Shown in pieces: positions 1-5,560 of a stretch of DNA of 5,838 bases. Numbering within the stretch: the stretch's first letter is position 1; each line of letters starts with the position of its first letter. The notes under the pieces were generated by a model. It saw only the letters and a list, made by a program, of their open reading frames with translations, did no database searches and was not told the origin of the DNA. This stretch comes from JBBSQE01 sp038258095 (GTDB lineage Bacteria > Actinomycetota > Thermoleophilia > Solirubrobacterales > 70-9), in the NCBI GenBank assembly GCA_038258095.1, contig JBBSQE010000179.1, positions 1 to 5,838 on the forward strand, written 5' to 3'. A program made the position numbers and the translations under genes.

Positions 1-246
1 CGTTCCCGTCGAAATCTCCTGGCGAATCGTCTCGTCGTAGAGGATCACGCCACTGATCCAGTCGGCGATCCCAGGCGTCTCGAGGAGCAGCTCGCGAAAG
101 CGGAGACGGGTCTCCGGGGTTGACTCGACGCCGATCGCGTCAAGTCGCTTCTTCATCGTGCCGGTGCTCTCGTCGGCGGCGAGGATGCCCTTCCCATCGG
201 CGGCCATCGCCTTCGCGGTCGCCTCGAGTGCGTCACGGTGCTCCAT
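1..246 (-). CDS. Class I fructose-bisphosphate aldolase, N-terminal part (gene runs off left edge)
   Basis: Only the first 82 codons are in the window. Class I aldolase interconverts fructose 1,6-bisphosphate with dihydroxyacetone phosphate and glyceraldehyde 3-phosphate in the cytoplasm, through a lysine Schiff base. That lysine lies in the missing part. The visible peptide carries the family signature GKGILAADESTGT at residues 18-30, followed by KKR at 32-34. D25 corresponds to the active-site Asp33 of rabbit aldolase A, and K33/R34 to its Lys41/Arg42. The segment ISGVILYDET near residues 64-73 matches the second strand of the barrel. The start is ATG at 246-244, 2 nt after the tkt stop codon, with a strong Shine-Dalgarno inside the end of tkt. 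It is therefore probably co-transcribed and translationally coupled with transketolase. Family assignment is firm; full length and intactness cannot be judged. Confidence 0.9.
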   Translation of the reverse strand, partial: MEHRDALEATAKAMAADGKGILAADESTGTMKKRLDAIGVESTPETRLRFRELLLETPGIADWISGVILYDETIRQEISTGT

Positions 247-248
247 GT

Positions 249-2270
249 CTACTGTCCCTCCTGGATCGCGTTCTTTGCCGTTTCGGCGACGGCCTCAGCC
301 GTGATGCCGAGCTTCTGGAAGACCTCTTCAGCCGGTGCGCTGGCTCCGAAGCGCTCAATCGAGACCGAGGACCCGGCGAACTGCTGCCAACCCTGCGCGA
401 CTCCCGCCTCAACCGAGACGACCGGGACACCGGCGGGGAACACCGACTCCCGGTAGGAGTCGTCCTGGGAGTTGAACAGCTCCCAGGAGGGCATCGAGAC
501 CACGCGGGCCCCGATCCCGTCCTCGGCGAGGAGATCGCGGGCCCCACTTGCGAGTTGGACCTCCGAGCCGGTCCCGACGAGCGTGACCTGTGCGTCGCCA
601 TCGGGCTCGGAGACCAAGTAGGCGCCCTTGGGGACGGTCTCGGAGGCGGGGACGTCGTGCTCGATCGGCGGGAGGCCCTGGCGGGTCAGGAGCAGGCAGA
701 CGGGCGTCTCGGACTCGATCGCCACGCGCCACGCCTGAGCAGTCTCGTCACCGTCGCCGGGGCGGATCACGGTGAGCCCGGGGATGGCGCGGAGAGCGGC
801 GTAGTGCTCGACCGGCTGGTGGGTCGGGCCGTCCTCCCCCACCCCGATCGAGTCGTGCGTGAAAACCCAGACGACCGGCAGGCCCATGATGGCCGAGAGG
901 CGGATCGCCGGGCGCATGTAGTCGGAGAAGACCAGGAACGTGGAGCCGTAAGGGCTGGCGATGCCGCCGTGCAGGGCCAGTCCGTTGACGGCGGAGCCCA
1001 TCGTGTGCTCGCGGATGCCGAAGTGGATGTTGCGGCCCGCGTGCCCAGGTGAGAAATCGCCGCCGTTGGGGAACTTCGTCTTCGTCGAGCCGACGAGGTC
1101 CGCAGCGCCGCCCATCATCGTCGGGACGGCGTCCTCGAAGCCCTCCATGACCTTTCCCGAGGCAGCGCGGGTGGCCAACTCTTCACCGGCAAAGCTGGGC
1201 AGCGTGGCCGCGACCTTCTTCAGAGAATCCCCACTCCAGGCCTCCTCCCATTCTGTCGCCCCGTTGGGGTTCGCGTTGCGCCAGTCGGCCATACGGCTCT
1301 TCCACGCTGCGTGGGCCGCTGCGCCCCGCTCCCGCGCCCCTTCGAAGGCTCCCCTGGCCACGTCCGGGACAGCGAACTGAACGTCGGGATCGAGGCCGAG
1401 GATCTCCTTTGTCAGGCGGATTTCGTCCTCGCCGAGGGGTGACCCGTGGGCGTCCTTCGTATCTCCCTTGTTCGGGGCGGGCCAGCCGATGACGGAGCGG
1501 ACGCGGATCAGCGTCGGGCGCTCGGTCTCTTCACGGCCCGCGACGATCGCCGCCTCGACGGCGTCGACGTTGTTCGCATCATCGACGTGGGAGACGTCCC
1601 AGCCGTAGGCGCGGAACCGCGCCTCGACGTCCTCGCCGGTGAAGGCAAGGTCCGTCCGTCCGTCGATCGTGATGTGGTTGTCGTCGTAGACATAGACCAG
1701 TCGCCCGAGGCCGAGGTGGCCGGCCAGCGAGGCGGCCTCGGAGCTCACGCCCTCCATCATGTCTCCGTCCGAGCAGATCACGTAGGTGTGGTGGTCCATG
1801 ACCTCGGAGCCGAAGCGCTCCCGCAGGAACTTCTCGGCCATCGCCATGCCTACCGCGGTCGAGAAGCCGGCCCCGAGCGGGCCCGTCGTCGTCTCTACCC
1901 CGGGGGTCTGGCGCTCGCGGTCGAACTCGGGATGGCCCGGGGCGAGCGACTCCCACTGGCGGAAGCGCTTGATCTCGTCCAGCGGCAGGTCGTAGCCCGA
2001 GAGATGCAGGACCGAGTAGAGGAGCATCGACCCGTGCCCGGCGGAGAGGACGAACCGGTCGCGGTCCGGCCAGGCGGGGTCCGAGGGGTCGTGGTTCATG
2101 ATCCTCGCGTAGAGGACGTAGGCGACGGGCGCCATCCCGAGCGGCAATCCGGGATGCCCGGAGTTCGCCTTCTGGACCGCGTCCATGCTGAGCCCGCGGA
2201 TCGTGTTTATCGCGGTCTGGGCGGTCTCTTCATCGACACCGGTCGTGGGTGAATCCTGGGCCAAGCTCAA
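249..2270 (-). CDS. tkt: Transketolase
   Basis: Transketolase is a thiamine-diphosphate enzyme of the non-oxidative pentose phosphate pathway. It moves two-carbon ketol units between ketose and aldose phosphates in the cytosol. The 673 residues match the usual bacterial length. The N-terminal domain has GHPG (H39), GHGS (H79), the cofactor motif SDGDMMEG at 167-174 with metal ligand D170, N198 further on, and H276 in DAHG. The pyrimidine domain has the cofactor-activating glutamate E421 in GIREHTMG. It also has GEDGPTHQPVEH, in which D480 and H484 match E. coli D469 and H473, and LTRQ with R530 for sugar phosphate. All expected active-site residues are present. The start is TTG at 2270, preceded by GGAGG at 2281-2285 with a 10-nt spacer. 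No other ATG, GTG or TTG start lies between it and the in-frame stop at 2307-2309. It is followed 2 nt later by the aldolase gene and is divergent from parA. Confidence 0.97.
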   Translation of the reverse strand: MSLAQDSPTTGVDEETAQTAINTIRGLSMDAVQKANSGHPGLPLGMAPVAYVLYARIMNHDPSDPAWPDRDRFVLSAGHGSMLLYSVLHLSGYDLPLDEIKRFRQWESLAPGHPEFDRERQTPGVETTTGPLGAGFSTAVGMAMAEKFLRERFGSEVMDHHTYVICSDGDMMEGVSSEAASLAGHLGLGRLVYVYDDNHITIDGRTDLAFTGEDVEARFRAYGWDVSHVDDANNVDAVEAAIVAGREETERPTLIRVRSVIGWPAPNKGDTKDAHGSPLGEDEIRLTKEILGLDPDVQFAVPDVARGAFEGARERGAAAHAAWKSRMADWRNANPNGATEWEEAWSGDSLKKVAATLPSFAGEELATRAASGKVMEGFEDAVPTMMGGAADLVGSTKTKFPNGGDFSPGHAGRNIHFGIREHTMGSAVNGLALHGGIASPYGSTFLVFSDYMRPAIRLSAIMGLPVVWVFTHDSIGVGEDGPTHQPVEHYAALRAIPGLTVIRPGDGDETAQAWRVAIESETPVCLLLTRQGLPPIEHDVPASETVPKGAYLVSEPDGDAQVTLVGTGSEVQLASGARDLLAEDGIGARVVSMPSWELFNSQDDSYRESVFPAGVPVVSVEAGVAQGWQQFAGSSVSIERFGASAPAEEVFQKLGITAEAVAETAKNAIQEGQ
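256..262 (-). promoter_or_regulatory. Shine-Dalgarno of the aldolase gene, embedded in the last codons of tkt
   Basis: On the minus strand this reads AGGAGGG, followed by a 9-nt spacer and the ATG at 246. The site overlaps the codons for the last residues of transketolase (Gln-Glu-Gly-Gln-stop). Ribosomes finishing tkt therefore pass through the initiation site of the next gene, which supports coupling and fixes the aldolase start. Confidence 0.7.
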
Positions 2271-2280
2271 GTTCTCATCG

Positions 2281-2309
2281 CCTCCATTTCGGACTGTGCT
2301 GCGAGCTTA
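2281..2309 (-). promoter_or_regulatory. Candidate tkt leader: -10 hexamer TAAGCT (2304-2309) and Shine-Dalgarno GGAGG (2281-2285)
   Basis: On the minus strand TAAGCT fits the TAnnnT pattern of sigma-70-type -10 elements. A start site about 7 nt downstream (near 2297) would give a leader of roughly 27 nt containing GGAGG at a normal distance from the TTG. No convincing -35 hexamer is visible 16-18 nt upstream, which is common in high-GC actinobacterial promoters. The Shine-Dalgarno is well supported; the -10 assignment is inference. Confidence 0.4.
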
Positions 2310-2326
2310 ACGACGCGGCGAGGAAG

Positions 2327-2351
2327 GGGCGCAGCGCCGGTGGCGGCGCCC
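2327..2351. repeat. GC-rich imperfect palindrome between the divergent tkt and parA promoters
   Basis: The arms are GGGCGC (2327-2332) plus CGCC (2335-2338), pairing with GGCG (2342-2345) plus GCGCCC (2346-2351). This gives ten base pairs, an AG bulge at 2333-2334 and a GGT loop. It lies midway in the 114-nt intergenic region, with its two edges where the -35 regions of the proposed tkt and parA promoters would fall. It could be an operator serving both genes or a hairpin. In such GC-rich DNA, chance is a real alternative. Confidence 0.35.
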
Positions 2352-2372
2352 GGCGTCGCCGTGGATTCGGGG

Positions 2373-2378
2373 TAGGCT
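2373..2378 (+). promoter_or_regulatory. Candidate -10 hexamer TAGGCT of parA, leaderless type
   Basis: TAGGCT ends exactly 6 nt before the GTG start at 2385, so a transcript starting about 7 nt after the hexamer would begin at the start codon itself. There is no Shine-Dalgarno before the GTG. The TAG of the hexamer is also an in-frame stop, so the coding region cannot begin further upstream. The same hexamer with the same spacing precedes the gene starting at 3597. No clear -35 is visible. Confidence 0.5.
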
Positions 2379-2384
2379 CAAACG

Positions 2385-3185
2385 GTGGCCACGACCATCG
2401 CAGTCCTCTCCCAGAAGGGCGGAACCGGCAAGACGACGATGACCCGCTCGCTCGCGGACGTCTTCGAACGCGTCGGGCTGTCCACCCTCGCCGTCGACGC
2501 CGATCCGCAGGGAAACCTCTCCGACTACTTCGATACCGACCCGGCGGCCCAGCCGACGCTTGGAGAGGTGCTGGCCGGTCAGGCCAAAGCCGTCGACGCG
2601 ATCCACGGCAGCGTAATCCCGGCCAACCTCGGGCTCGCCGAGGCGGAGCTGATCCTCAGCGGGAAGATGGGCCGTGAGCTCACCCTGCGCAACGCGCTGC
2701 GCGAGGCAAAACGCCGCTACGACGTCATCCTGATCGACTGCCCCCCCACCCTCGGGCTGCTCACGGTCAACGCCCTGTGTGCCTCCGACCGGGCCCTGCT
2801 CTCCACCGAGGCCGAGTACTTTTCCCTCCAGGGCGTCGAGCAGGCCCTCGAGGTGATCACACTCGCCCGCGAGAACCTCAACCCCGAGCTCGACGTTCTC
2901 GGCATCGCCCTCAACCTCGCGAACATGCGAACCCGCCACGCCCGCGAGACATACGACAACCTCCGCGAGCACTTCGGGAACCTCCCCTTCGAGACCGTGA
3001 TCCGCCGCTCGATCGCCTACGCCGAGTCGGCCGAGCGGGCGACGCCGATCCTCACCTACCGGCCCCGCCAGGGCCGCGACTACCTGCTTCTGGCAAGCGA
3101 GATCCTCGACCGCCTGGACATGCCCGACCAGCAGGCTGAAGTTGACCGCATGGCCGCAGAGCTGGCGCCGAAGCCGAAGGTGTGA
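2385..3185 (+). CDS. ParA/Soj-family partitioning ATPase, no ParB partner in view
   Basis: This is a 266-residue P-loop ATPase of the ParA/MinD superfamily. Relatives bind DNA nonspecifically as ATP dimers and move or position chromosomes, plasmids or large protein complexes. The deviant Walker A box KGGTGKTT spans residues 11-18, with signature lysine K11 and P-loop lysine K16. VDADPQGN at 37-44 is the A-prime motif. YDVILIDCPP at 112-121 is Walker B with D118. EAEYFSLQG, and later a segment resembling Soj around TVIRRSIAYAESAERATPI, place it with Soj-like ParA rather than MinD. It has no N-terminal helix-turn-helix domain, unlike plasmid type Ia ParA. The GTG start at 2385 places the first strand directly before the P-loop, as usual. 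The gene stands alone: tkt is divergent, the next gene is convergent, and there is no parB, gidB or rnpA nearby. It may be a second, orphan ParA that positions something other than the origin; the cargo is unknown. Confidence 0.9.
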   Translation: MATTIAVLSQKGGTGKTTMTRSLADVFERVGLSTLAVDADPQGNLSDYFDTDPAAQPTLGEVLAGQAKAVDAIHGSVIPANLGLAEAELILSGKMGRELTLRNALREAKRRYDVILIDCPPTLGLLTVNALCASDRALLSTEAEYFSLQGVEQALEVITLARENLNPELDVLGIALNLANMRTRHARETYDNLREHFGNLPFETVIRRSIAYAESAERATPILTYRPRQGRDYLLLASEILDRLDMPDQQAEVDRMAAELAPKPKV

Positions 3186-3207
3186 GGCGCCAGGGGCCGC
3201 GGGCGCC
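3186..3207. terminator. Possible hairpin between convergent genes (GGCGCC arms)
   Basis: GGCGCC at 3186-3191 and again at 3202-3207 can pair across a 10-nt loop. It fills the 25-nt gap between the parA stop and the stop of the convergent membrane-protein gene, where a bidirectional terminator would be expected. There is no T-run on either side, and each arm is itself palindromic, so the pairing is ambiguous. This is weak evidence for an intrinsic terminator. Confidence 0.25.
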
Positions 3208-3210
3208 GTC

Positions 3211-3597
3211 CTATGCCCCTCCACCCGGGCCGACGATCGCCGCGGCGACCAACGAGACGCTGAGGGCAATGAACGAGGTGACCGACAGCGCCCGGTACCA
3301 GCCGCGCTTCTCGGTTGCCGGGTCGAACATCAGCGGGACGAAGAGGAACGGGTTCACGAGCGTCCCGAACACGAGCGCGATGGCGAGGGCCTTCGGGAGG
3401 TCGGGGACGACGGTGCCGACCCCGATCAGGATCAGGCCCATGAAGACGTAGTCGAGGTGGACCTGGAGGATCCGGTGCGGAGCGACGACACCGGCGCGCT
3501 TCAGCCACTCGGGGCGCTCGGAGCGGATCACCATCGCCCAGCCGAGCAGCGCGCCGACGGCCAGCTCGACCAGTCCGATCTGAACGACCCAGTCCAT
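3211..3597 (-). CDS. Small four-helix integral membrane protein, function unknown
   Basis: I do not recognise this 128-residue protein with certainty. It has four hydrophobic stretches, at roughly residues 5-24, 48-66, 69-90 and 102-123. These are separated by a charged loop with RSERPEWLKR near 25-34 and a polar loop with DPATEKRGW near 92-100. There is no signal peptidase site or soluble domain. Just before helix 2 is H41, followed by H47 in the pattern HLDYVFMG, and the helix ends in VVP. This order faintly resembles the second helix of small four-helix isomerases such as styrene oxide isomerase and hydroxylaminobenzene mutase, where a histidine precedes helix 2. The resemblance is by eye only and could be chance. 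ATG at 3597 is the first possible start after an in-frame TAG at 3607-3609. No Shine-Dalgarno is present, and a TAGGCT hexamer lies 6 nt upstream. It is convergent with parA and lies 44 nt downstream of thrB on the same strand. Confidence 0.75.
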   Translation of the reverse strand: MDWVVQIGLVELAVGALLGWAMVIRSERPEWLKRAGVVAPHRILQVHLDYVFMGLILIGVGTVVPDLPKALAIALVFGTLVNPFLFVPLMFDPATEKRGWYRALSVTSFIALSVSLVAAAIVGPGGGA

Positions 3598-3603
3598 GTC
3601 GGC

Positions 3604-3609
3604 AGCCTA
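3604..3609 (-). promoter_or_regulatory. Candidate -10 hexamer TAGGCT of the membrane-protein gene, leaderless type
   Basis: On the minus strand TAGGCT is followed by GCCGAC and then the ATG at 3597, the same 6-nt spacing as at parA. It lies between thrB and this gene and suggests the gene has its own promoter rather than depending on thr operon read-through. The TAG is an in-frame stop, which fixes the start codon. No -35 hexamer is evident. Confidence 0.45.
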
Positions 3610-3632
3610 CGTCGCCGGACGTTTCAGCCGGC

Positions 3633-3653
3633 CCGGAGGGCTCAAAGCTCCGG
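3633..3653 (-). terminator. Weak hairpin overlapping the thrB stop codon
   Basis: CCGGAG at 3633-3638 pairs with CTCCGG at 3648-3653 across a 9-nt loop that contains the thrB stop codon (3642-3644). No T-run follows on the minus strand. It could be a 3' stabilising structure or an attenuating hairpin at the end of the thr operon, but a 6-bp GC stem arises easily by chance in this sequence. Confidence 0.2.
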
Positions 3654-4520
3654 CACGTCAGCGCCGTGCGGGCTGAACGGCAGACGCCGTACCTCGGCCC
3701 AGCCCTCGCACAGCGCCTCCAGTTCCTTCGAGACGCCGCCGGCGTCCTGCCAGGTCGTCCAGACGAGGACGGTCGGGCCGGCCCCGGAGATCGTCGCGCC
3801 CAGCGCGCCGAGGTCGGTCGCCCGATCGATGAGGTCCATCGAGCGCTCGTAGAGCGCCCGCCGCCGCGGCTGATGGATGCGATCACGCAGGCCGCGTGAG
3901 ATCAGATCGAGGTCGCCGCGCTCGAGGCCAAGGACGAGTAACGAAGCCGCGGAGACGTTGGCCACCGCGTCGGCCAGCTGGACCTCGGCCGGGATGGCTT
4001 CCCGCGCGAGCCTCGTGGAGACCTCGTCCGCCGGGATGACCACCAACCCCTCGAGTCCCTCAGGTGTGTCGAAGCGGGCGGCACGGGGGGTGCCATCCCG
4101 GTTCTCGCAGATGACGAGCCCGCCATAGATCGCCGCGGCGACATTGTCCGGGTGGCCCTCCAGCTCGGCAGCTCGCGCGAGCATCTCGTCCTTGGAGAGC
4201 GCGAGCTCGAAGAGGTGATCCGCCGCCGCGAGCCCGGCGACGATCGCCGCGGCGCTCGAGCCGAGGCCACGCGCGAGCGGTATCTCACTCTGAATCCTGA
4301 AGGTGATCCCGTCGGCGGGGTGCAGGCTCTCGAAGGCCCGGACGATCAGGTTGTCGCGCCCGTCGTCGACGTCGAGCCCGCCGGTGTCGACCGAGAACTC
4401 ACCTGTCTCCTCCACCTCCAGCTCTAGGTGGAGCGCCATGGCCGCGGCCATCACGTCATAGCCCGGCCCGAGATTGGCCGAGGAGGCGGGAACGCGAACG
4501 AGGCGGCGGCGTGAGGTCAC
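3642..4520 (-). CDS. thrB: Homoserine kinase
   Basis: Homoserine kinase phosphorylates L-homoserine with ATP to O-phospho-L-homoserine, the substrate of threonine synthase. It is a cytoplasmic GHMP-family kinase, and 292 residues is the usual size. The N-terminal motif VPASSANLGPGYD is at 10-22; most relatives have GFD, so Y21 is a mild variant. The ATP-binding loop PLARGLGSSAAA is at 81-92. EGHPDNVAAA at 121-130 is the conserved segment typical of this kinase. The C-terminal GHMP motif SGAGPT is at 245-250. The start is GTG at 4520, whose last two bases are the first two of the thrC stop TGA (GTGA, a 4-nt overlap). No Shine-Dalgarno is seen upstream, so translation probably depends on ribosomes terminating on thrC. 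It is the last gene of hom-thrC-thrB. Confidence 0.96.
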   Translation of the reverse strand: MTSRRRLVRVPASSANLGPGYDVMAAAMALHLELEVEETGEFSVDTGGLDVDDGRDNLIVRAFESLHPADGITFRIQSEIPLARGLGSSAAAIVAGLAAADHLFELALSKDEMLARAAELEGHPDNVAAAIYGGLVICENRDGTPRAARFDTPEGLEGLVVIPADEVSTRLAREAIPAEVQLADAVANVSAASLLVLGLERGDLDLISRGLRDRIHQPRRRALYERSMDLIDRATDLGALGATISGAGPTVLVWTTWQDAGGVSKELEALCEGWAEVRRLPFSPHGADVPEL

Positions 4521-5560
4521 TGGTCCGCGAAGACCAGCCGCTCGACCGCGGCGAGGTCGTTGTCGCAGGTCATCACGGCCGGAGCCTTGCCGAGAGCCGT
4601 ATCCGGGTCCTTGAGGCCGTGGCCGGTGAGGACGCAGACGATCGTGCTGGGCGGGTCCGCATCAGGCGAGGCGACGATCCCGTGGGCGAGGATCCCGGCC
4701 ACGGAGGCGGCGGAGGCGGGCTCGCAGAAGACGCCCTCGTTGGCGGCAAGCCAGCGGTAGGCGTCGAGGATCTGCTCGTCGGTGACCGCGGCGACCCGCC
4801 CGCGCGAGCCCGTGAATGCATCCATGGCCTCCTCCCAGCGCGCGGGGTTGCCGATACGGATCGCGGACGCGACGGTCTCCGGCTTCGCGATCGGCTCACC
4901 GCTGACGAGGGGGGCGGCGCCCGCTGCCTGGAAGCCATGAAGGACCGGGGCGGTGTCGCGCTCGCGGAAGCCGCGCCAGTAGGCCGTGACGTTGCCGGCG
5001 TTGCCGACCGGGATCGCCAGAGCGTCAGGGGCGTCACCGATCTCGTCGATCAGCTCGAACGCGGCGGTCTTCTGGCCCTCGATTCGGTAGGGGTTGACGG
5101 AGTTGACGAGCTCTATCGGGTGGCGTTCGGCGAGCTCGCGGACGATCGTCAGCGCGTCGTCGAAGTTGCCCTGGATGGCGACGACCGACGCCCCGTGCAT
5201 CAGCGCCTGGGCCAGCTTGCCGATCGCGATCTTGCCCTCGGGCACGATCACCGCGCCACGGAGGCCCGCGCGCGCCGCGTAGGCGGCGGCGCTGGCCGCC
5301 GTGTTGCCCGTGGAAGCGCAGATGACGGCCTCGGCGCCGGCGCCCTTCGCGTGGGAGACGGCGACCGTCATCCCGCGGTCCTTGAAGGAGCCCGTCGGGT
5401 TGGCACCCTCGAACTTCAGCCAGACGTCGGCGCCGACCCGCTCGGAGAGCCGCGGCGCGTGGATCAGCGGAGTCGAGCCCTCGTTCAGGGTCACGACCGG
5501 GTCGTCCGCCTTCAGCGATGGAAGGTGCTCGCGGTAGCGCTCGATCAGCGGGACCGCCAC
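4517..5560 (-). CDS. thrC: Threonine synthase
   Basis: This pyridoxal-phosphate enzyme (fold type II) converts O-phosphohomoserine and water to threonine and phosphate, the last step of the pathway. With the chosen start the protein has 347 residues, the size of the shorter bacterial class. NPTGSFKDRGM at 54-64 holds the Schiff-base lysine K60. ASTGNTAAS at 82-90 contacts the cofactor. PVGNAGN at 184-190 is the phosphate-binding loop. LTGHGLKD from 311 is the conserved C-terminal motif. Two in-frame GTG starts are possible. The one at 5569 has its purine-rich stretch directly abutting it. The one at 5560 has GAGGAG at 5569-5574 with an 8-nt spacer and overlaps the hom stop by 1 nt (TAGTG), so I prefer 5560. 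The longer form would add three residues (350). It overlaps thrB downstream by 4 nt. Confidence 0.96.
   Translation of the reverse strand: MAVPLIERYREHLPSLKADDPVVTLNEGSTPLIHAPRLSERVGADVWLKFEGANPTGSFKDRGMTVAVSHAKGAGAEAVICASTGNTAASAAAYAARAGLRGAVIVPEGKIAIGKLAQALMHGASVVAIQGNFDDALTIVRELAERHPIELVNSVNPYRIEGQKTAAFELIDEIGDAPDALAIPVGNAGNVTAYWRGFRERDTAPVLHGFQAAGAAPLVSGEPIAKPETVASAIRIGNPARWEEAMDAFTGSRGRVAAVTDEQILDAYRWLAANEGVFCEPASAASVAGILAHGIVASPDADPPSTIVCVLTGHGLKDPDTALGKAPAVMTCDNDLAAVERLVFADQ

Noticed and set aside
120..1052. 310-codon open frame on the plus strand opposite tkt and the aldolase start
   Set aside because: It is a shadow of tkt, whose motifs are intact on the other strand. Its product is Arg/Ser/Gly-rich without domains.
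1446..2252. 268-codon open frame on the plus strand opposite the N-terminal half of tkt
   Set aside because: It lies entirely antisense to the thiamine-diphosphate domain of transketolase. Its composition is that of a mirror frame.
2271..3210. Search for parS-like sites around parA
   Set aside because: No sequence close to the 16-bp parS consensus was found in the flanks or the gene, so no centromere is claimed.
2307..3269. 320-codon open frame on the minus strand covering parA
   Set aside because: It is antisense to a ParA with complete Walker motifs and extends through the tkt-parA promoter region. No family resemblance was seen.
3080..3886. 268-codon open frame on the minus strand crossing parA, the membrane-protein gene and thrB
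   Set aside because: It is out of frame with both recognised minus-strand genes it overlaps. It is low complexity and rich in Arg, Gly, Pro and Ser.
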